From an uncultured Bryobacterales bacterium (lineage in GTDB: Bacteria > Acidobacteriota > Terriglobia > Bryobacterales > UBA6623): DNA of 6,850 nt. A model generated the notes under the pieces. The model was not told the DNA's origin. It was given only the letters and a program-made list of their open reading frames with translations, and ran no database searches. This document shows, piece after piece, positions 5,587 through 6,850 of the stretch (within the stretch, counting starts at the first letter, position 1; each line of letters opens with the position of its first letter). The stretch covers positions 1 through 6,850 of the forward strand of contig CAMPKL010000192.1 in assembly GCA_946887065.1 (NCBI GenBank), read 5' to 3'. The position numbers and the translations under genes were made by a program.

Positions 5587-6579
5587 CTATTCGTTAAACG
5601 CCGCATCAAAGGCCCGCCCGGACGGTCTGAAGTCCACCCTCTTGACAAAAGCGCAGGCTTCTTTGGCGCCCGCCTCGCGATCCATGCCGCTGTCTTCCCA
5701 CTCAATCGACAACGGTCCTTCGTACTTCAAGTGATTCAACGCCCGAATGATCTCTTCAAAATCGACGCCGCCGTGTCCTAGCGAGCGGAAGTCCCAGCCG
5801 CGTCGAGGATCGCCGAAATTCAAATGCGATCCGAGAATACCGCTCCTTCCGTCCAACTGCCGCGCGGCGTCCTTCATATGGACGTGATAGATCCGATCGG
5901 GGAACTCGCGAAGGAACGCAACGGGGTCCACGAACTGCCAGTGCAAATGGCTGGGATCGAAATTGAAGCCGAACGCCTCGCGATGATCGATCGCTTCGAG
6001 CGCTCTGTTCGCTGTGTGGATATCGAAGGCGATCTCGGTCGGATGGACTTCAAGTCCAAAGCGCACGCCGCAATCATCGTAGACGTCCAAAATCGGGTTC
6101 CACATCTCGGCGAAATAGGCGAAGCCCTCGTCGATCTGCGCATCGCTCACCGGCGGAAAGCTATAAAGCATGTGCCAGATCGAAGAGCCGGTAAAACCGT
6201 TGGCTACCTTCAGCCCGAGATTCTTCGCCGCCCGCGCCGTGTTCTTCATCGCTTCGACGGCCCATTCGCGCTTCTTCTCCGCATCGCCCGCGCAATCGGC
6301 GGGCGCGAAGCCGTCGGATCGCGAGTCGTTATTTAAGTCGCACACGAGCTGGCCGGCGAGGTGATTGGAAATCGCATAGAGTTCCAGGTTGTGTTTCTGC
6401 AGAATCGCCTTCTGGCGGGCGCAGTAGTCAAGGTCGTCCGCCGCGCGGGCTACATCCATGTGGTCGCCCCAGCAGGCAAGCTCCAAGCCGTCAAAGCCCC
6501 ATTCGGCGGCTCTTTCCGCCAAGGTCTCCAAGGGCAAATCCGCCCACTGTCCAGTGAAAAGGGTTACGGGTCGACTCAT
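5587..6579 (-). CDS. Sugar phosphate isomerase/epimerase-type TIM barrel (xylose isomerase-like/AP endonuclease 2 fold)
   Basis: This is a 330-residue cytosolic protein without a signal peptide. It starts with the family's typical opening, [20 protein letters not shown] (5-24), followed by [14 protein letters not shown] (27-40). The four metal ligands expected of this fold are in place: Glu177 (LEVHPTE), Asp208 ([10 protein letters not shown]), His234 (YHVHMKDA) and Glu293 (SIEWED). [16 protein letters not shown] (267-282) is the usual 'G.G.vdw..i...L' segment. It probably interconverts ketoses or inositol-type polyols using Mn2+ or Mg2+; the exact substrate cannot be read from the sequence. 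A strand-2-linked insertion (about 80-105, [15 protein letters not shown]) adds length to the roughly 280-residue core. The ATG at 6579 is preceded by a perfect AGGAGG (plus-strand 6591-6596) at 11-base spacing, with AGGAC closer in. It heads a likely operon with the YtxH-like and propeller genes. Confidence 0.9.
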   Translation of the reverse strand: MSRPVTLFTGQWADLPLETLAERAAEWGFDGLELACWGDHMDVARAADDLDYCARQKAILQKHNLELYAISNHLAGQLVCDLNNDSRSDGFAPADCAGDAEKKREWAVEAMKNTARAAKNLGLKVANGFTGSSIWHMLYSFPPVSDAQIDEGFAYFAEMWNPILDVYDDCGVRFGLEVHPTEIAFDIHTANRALEAIDHREAFGFNFDPSHLHWQFVDPVAFLREFPDRIYHVHMKDAARQLDGRSGILGSHLNFGDPRRGWDFRSLGHGGVDFEEIIRALNHLKYEGPLSIEWEDSGMDREAGAKEACAFVKRVDFRPSGRAFDAAFNE

Positions 6580-6731
6580 CGCGGGTCCTGCCTCCTGCGT
6601 CGCGGTTTCTATTCAATTGGTCCGCGAACAACCAAACGAGAGTAGCAAATTGCCGCCTATATCTCATGTGTTTAGACGCGGAACTAAGGGGTTCGTCCGA
6701 TGGCCTCTGCAAACCGAAGTACGGGGGCATC

Positions 6732-6761
6732 TTGACGCGGCTTTACCTTAGGCCGAACAAT
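6732..6761 (+). promoter_or_regulatory. Possible sigma-70-like promoter reading out of the window
   Basis: TTGACG (6732-6737) matches five of six -35 positions. At 18-base spacing AACAAT (6756-6761) matches four of six -10 positions. The predicted start near 6768 falls inside the loop of the inverted repeat, which would then overlap the promoter like an operator. No confirmed gene lies downstream within the window. Confidence 0.3.
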
Positions 6762-6785
6762 AACTTACAGGGTATTAGTTCGGCC
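6751..6785. repeat. Inverted repeat GGCCGAAC...GTTCGGCC
   Basis: Perfect 8-base arms (6751-6758 and 6778-6785) are followed inward by AATA (6759-6762) and TATT (6773-6776), with one unpaired A at 6777. That gives a 12-bp imperfect stem with a 10-base loop (6763-6772). There is no T-run on either strand, so a simple rho-independent terminator is unlikely. An operator or an RNA leader structure is possible. Confidence 0.6.
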
Positions 6786-6850
6786 GCCTTCCACCATCCC
6801 GAGACGGCCAAAAACTCACAGCCGATGCCTGCGCTAGCAACAGAAAATAC

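Larger units (their letters stand above)
6580..6850. other. Intergenic region at right edge
   Basis: I find no supported gene in these 271 bases. They contain the ribosome binding site of the isomerase-like gene and should contain its promoter, but I see no convincing -35/-10 pair on the minus strand. They also contain the inverted repeat at 6751-6785 and a possible plus-strand promoter. Two short minus-strand frames stay open from the edge (to a stop near 6746, and to one inside the right arm/loop of the repeat near 6775) and could be the tail of an upstream gene, but nothing in them is recognisable. A plus-strand ATG at 6825 is open to the edge, without a Shine-Dalgarno. Confidence 0.6.

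Noticed and set aside
5080..5781. 233-residue plus-strand open frame spanning three minus-strand genes
   Set aside because: It runs antisense across the propeller start, the whole YtxH-like gene and the end of the isomerase-like gene, all better supported.
6687..6715. GGGGTTCGTCC looked like a tRNA T-arm
   Set aside because: No matching acceptor, D-arm or anticodon stem could be folded around it on either strand.
1..6850. Search for defence systems, mobile elements, CRISPR repeats, rRNA
   Set aside because: All long supported frames have housekeeping-type or carbohydrate-related identities. No transposase, integrase, toxin, direct-repeat array or ribosomal RNA stretch was recognised.

Overview
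The window looks like ordinary chromosomal DNA from a GC-rich, slow-growing soil-type bacterium. I favour Acidobacteriota, Bryobacterales/Solibacter-like. The grounds are a secreted PQQ-type propeller protein with the WPQWRGP opening, a sugar phosphate isomerase/epimerase of the kind abundant there, a PilT-family ATPase, and high GC with few strong Shine-Dalgarno or sigma-70 signals. This assignment is from family resemblance only.

Layout. Bases 1-2067 are a minus-strand pair: an M20 metallodipeptidase (697-2067), followed after one base by a type IV pilus retraction ATPase of the PilT family (1-695) that runs off the left edge. A 138-base divergent gap with inverted repeats separates them from a plus-strand LuxR/NarL-type regulator (2206-2832). 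Its receiver domain lacks the acidic pair and is shortened. Next on the plus strand is a secreted protein (2936-4063) with the pattern of a clan-A glycoside hydrolase barrel that appears to lack both catalytic glutamates. It meets, tail to tail and 10 bases apart, a minus-strand group. Read in the direction of transcription, that group is a sugar phosphate isomerase/epimerase-type TIM barrel (6579-5587), a small YtxH-like membrane protein (5572-5339) and a Tat-exported PQQ-type beta-propeller (5303-4074). The last 271 bases hold no gene I can support, but contain a strong 8-base inverted repeat beside a possible plus-strand promoter.

How it fits together. Three themes are visible: peptide hydrolysis coupled to pilus retraction by gene order only, an atypical transcription regulator, and carbohydrate-related periplasmic or extracellular proteins with an intracellular sugar isomerase-like enzyme. 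I see no defence system, mobile element, CRISPR array, tRNA or rRNA. The points most worth a second look are the two proteins that keep a fold but seem to lose its active residues: the pseudo-receiver regulator and the pseudo-glycoside hydrolase. I found no convincing evidence of an undescribed multi-gene system.
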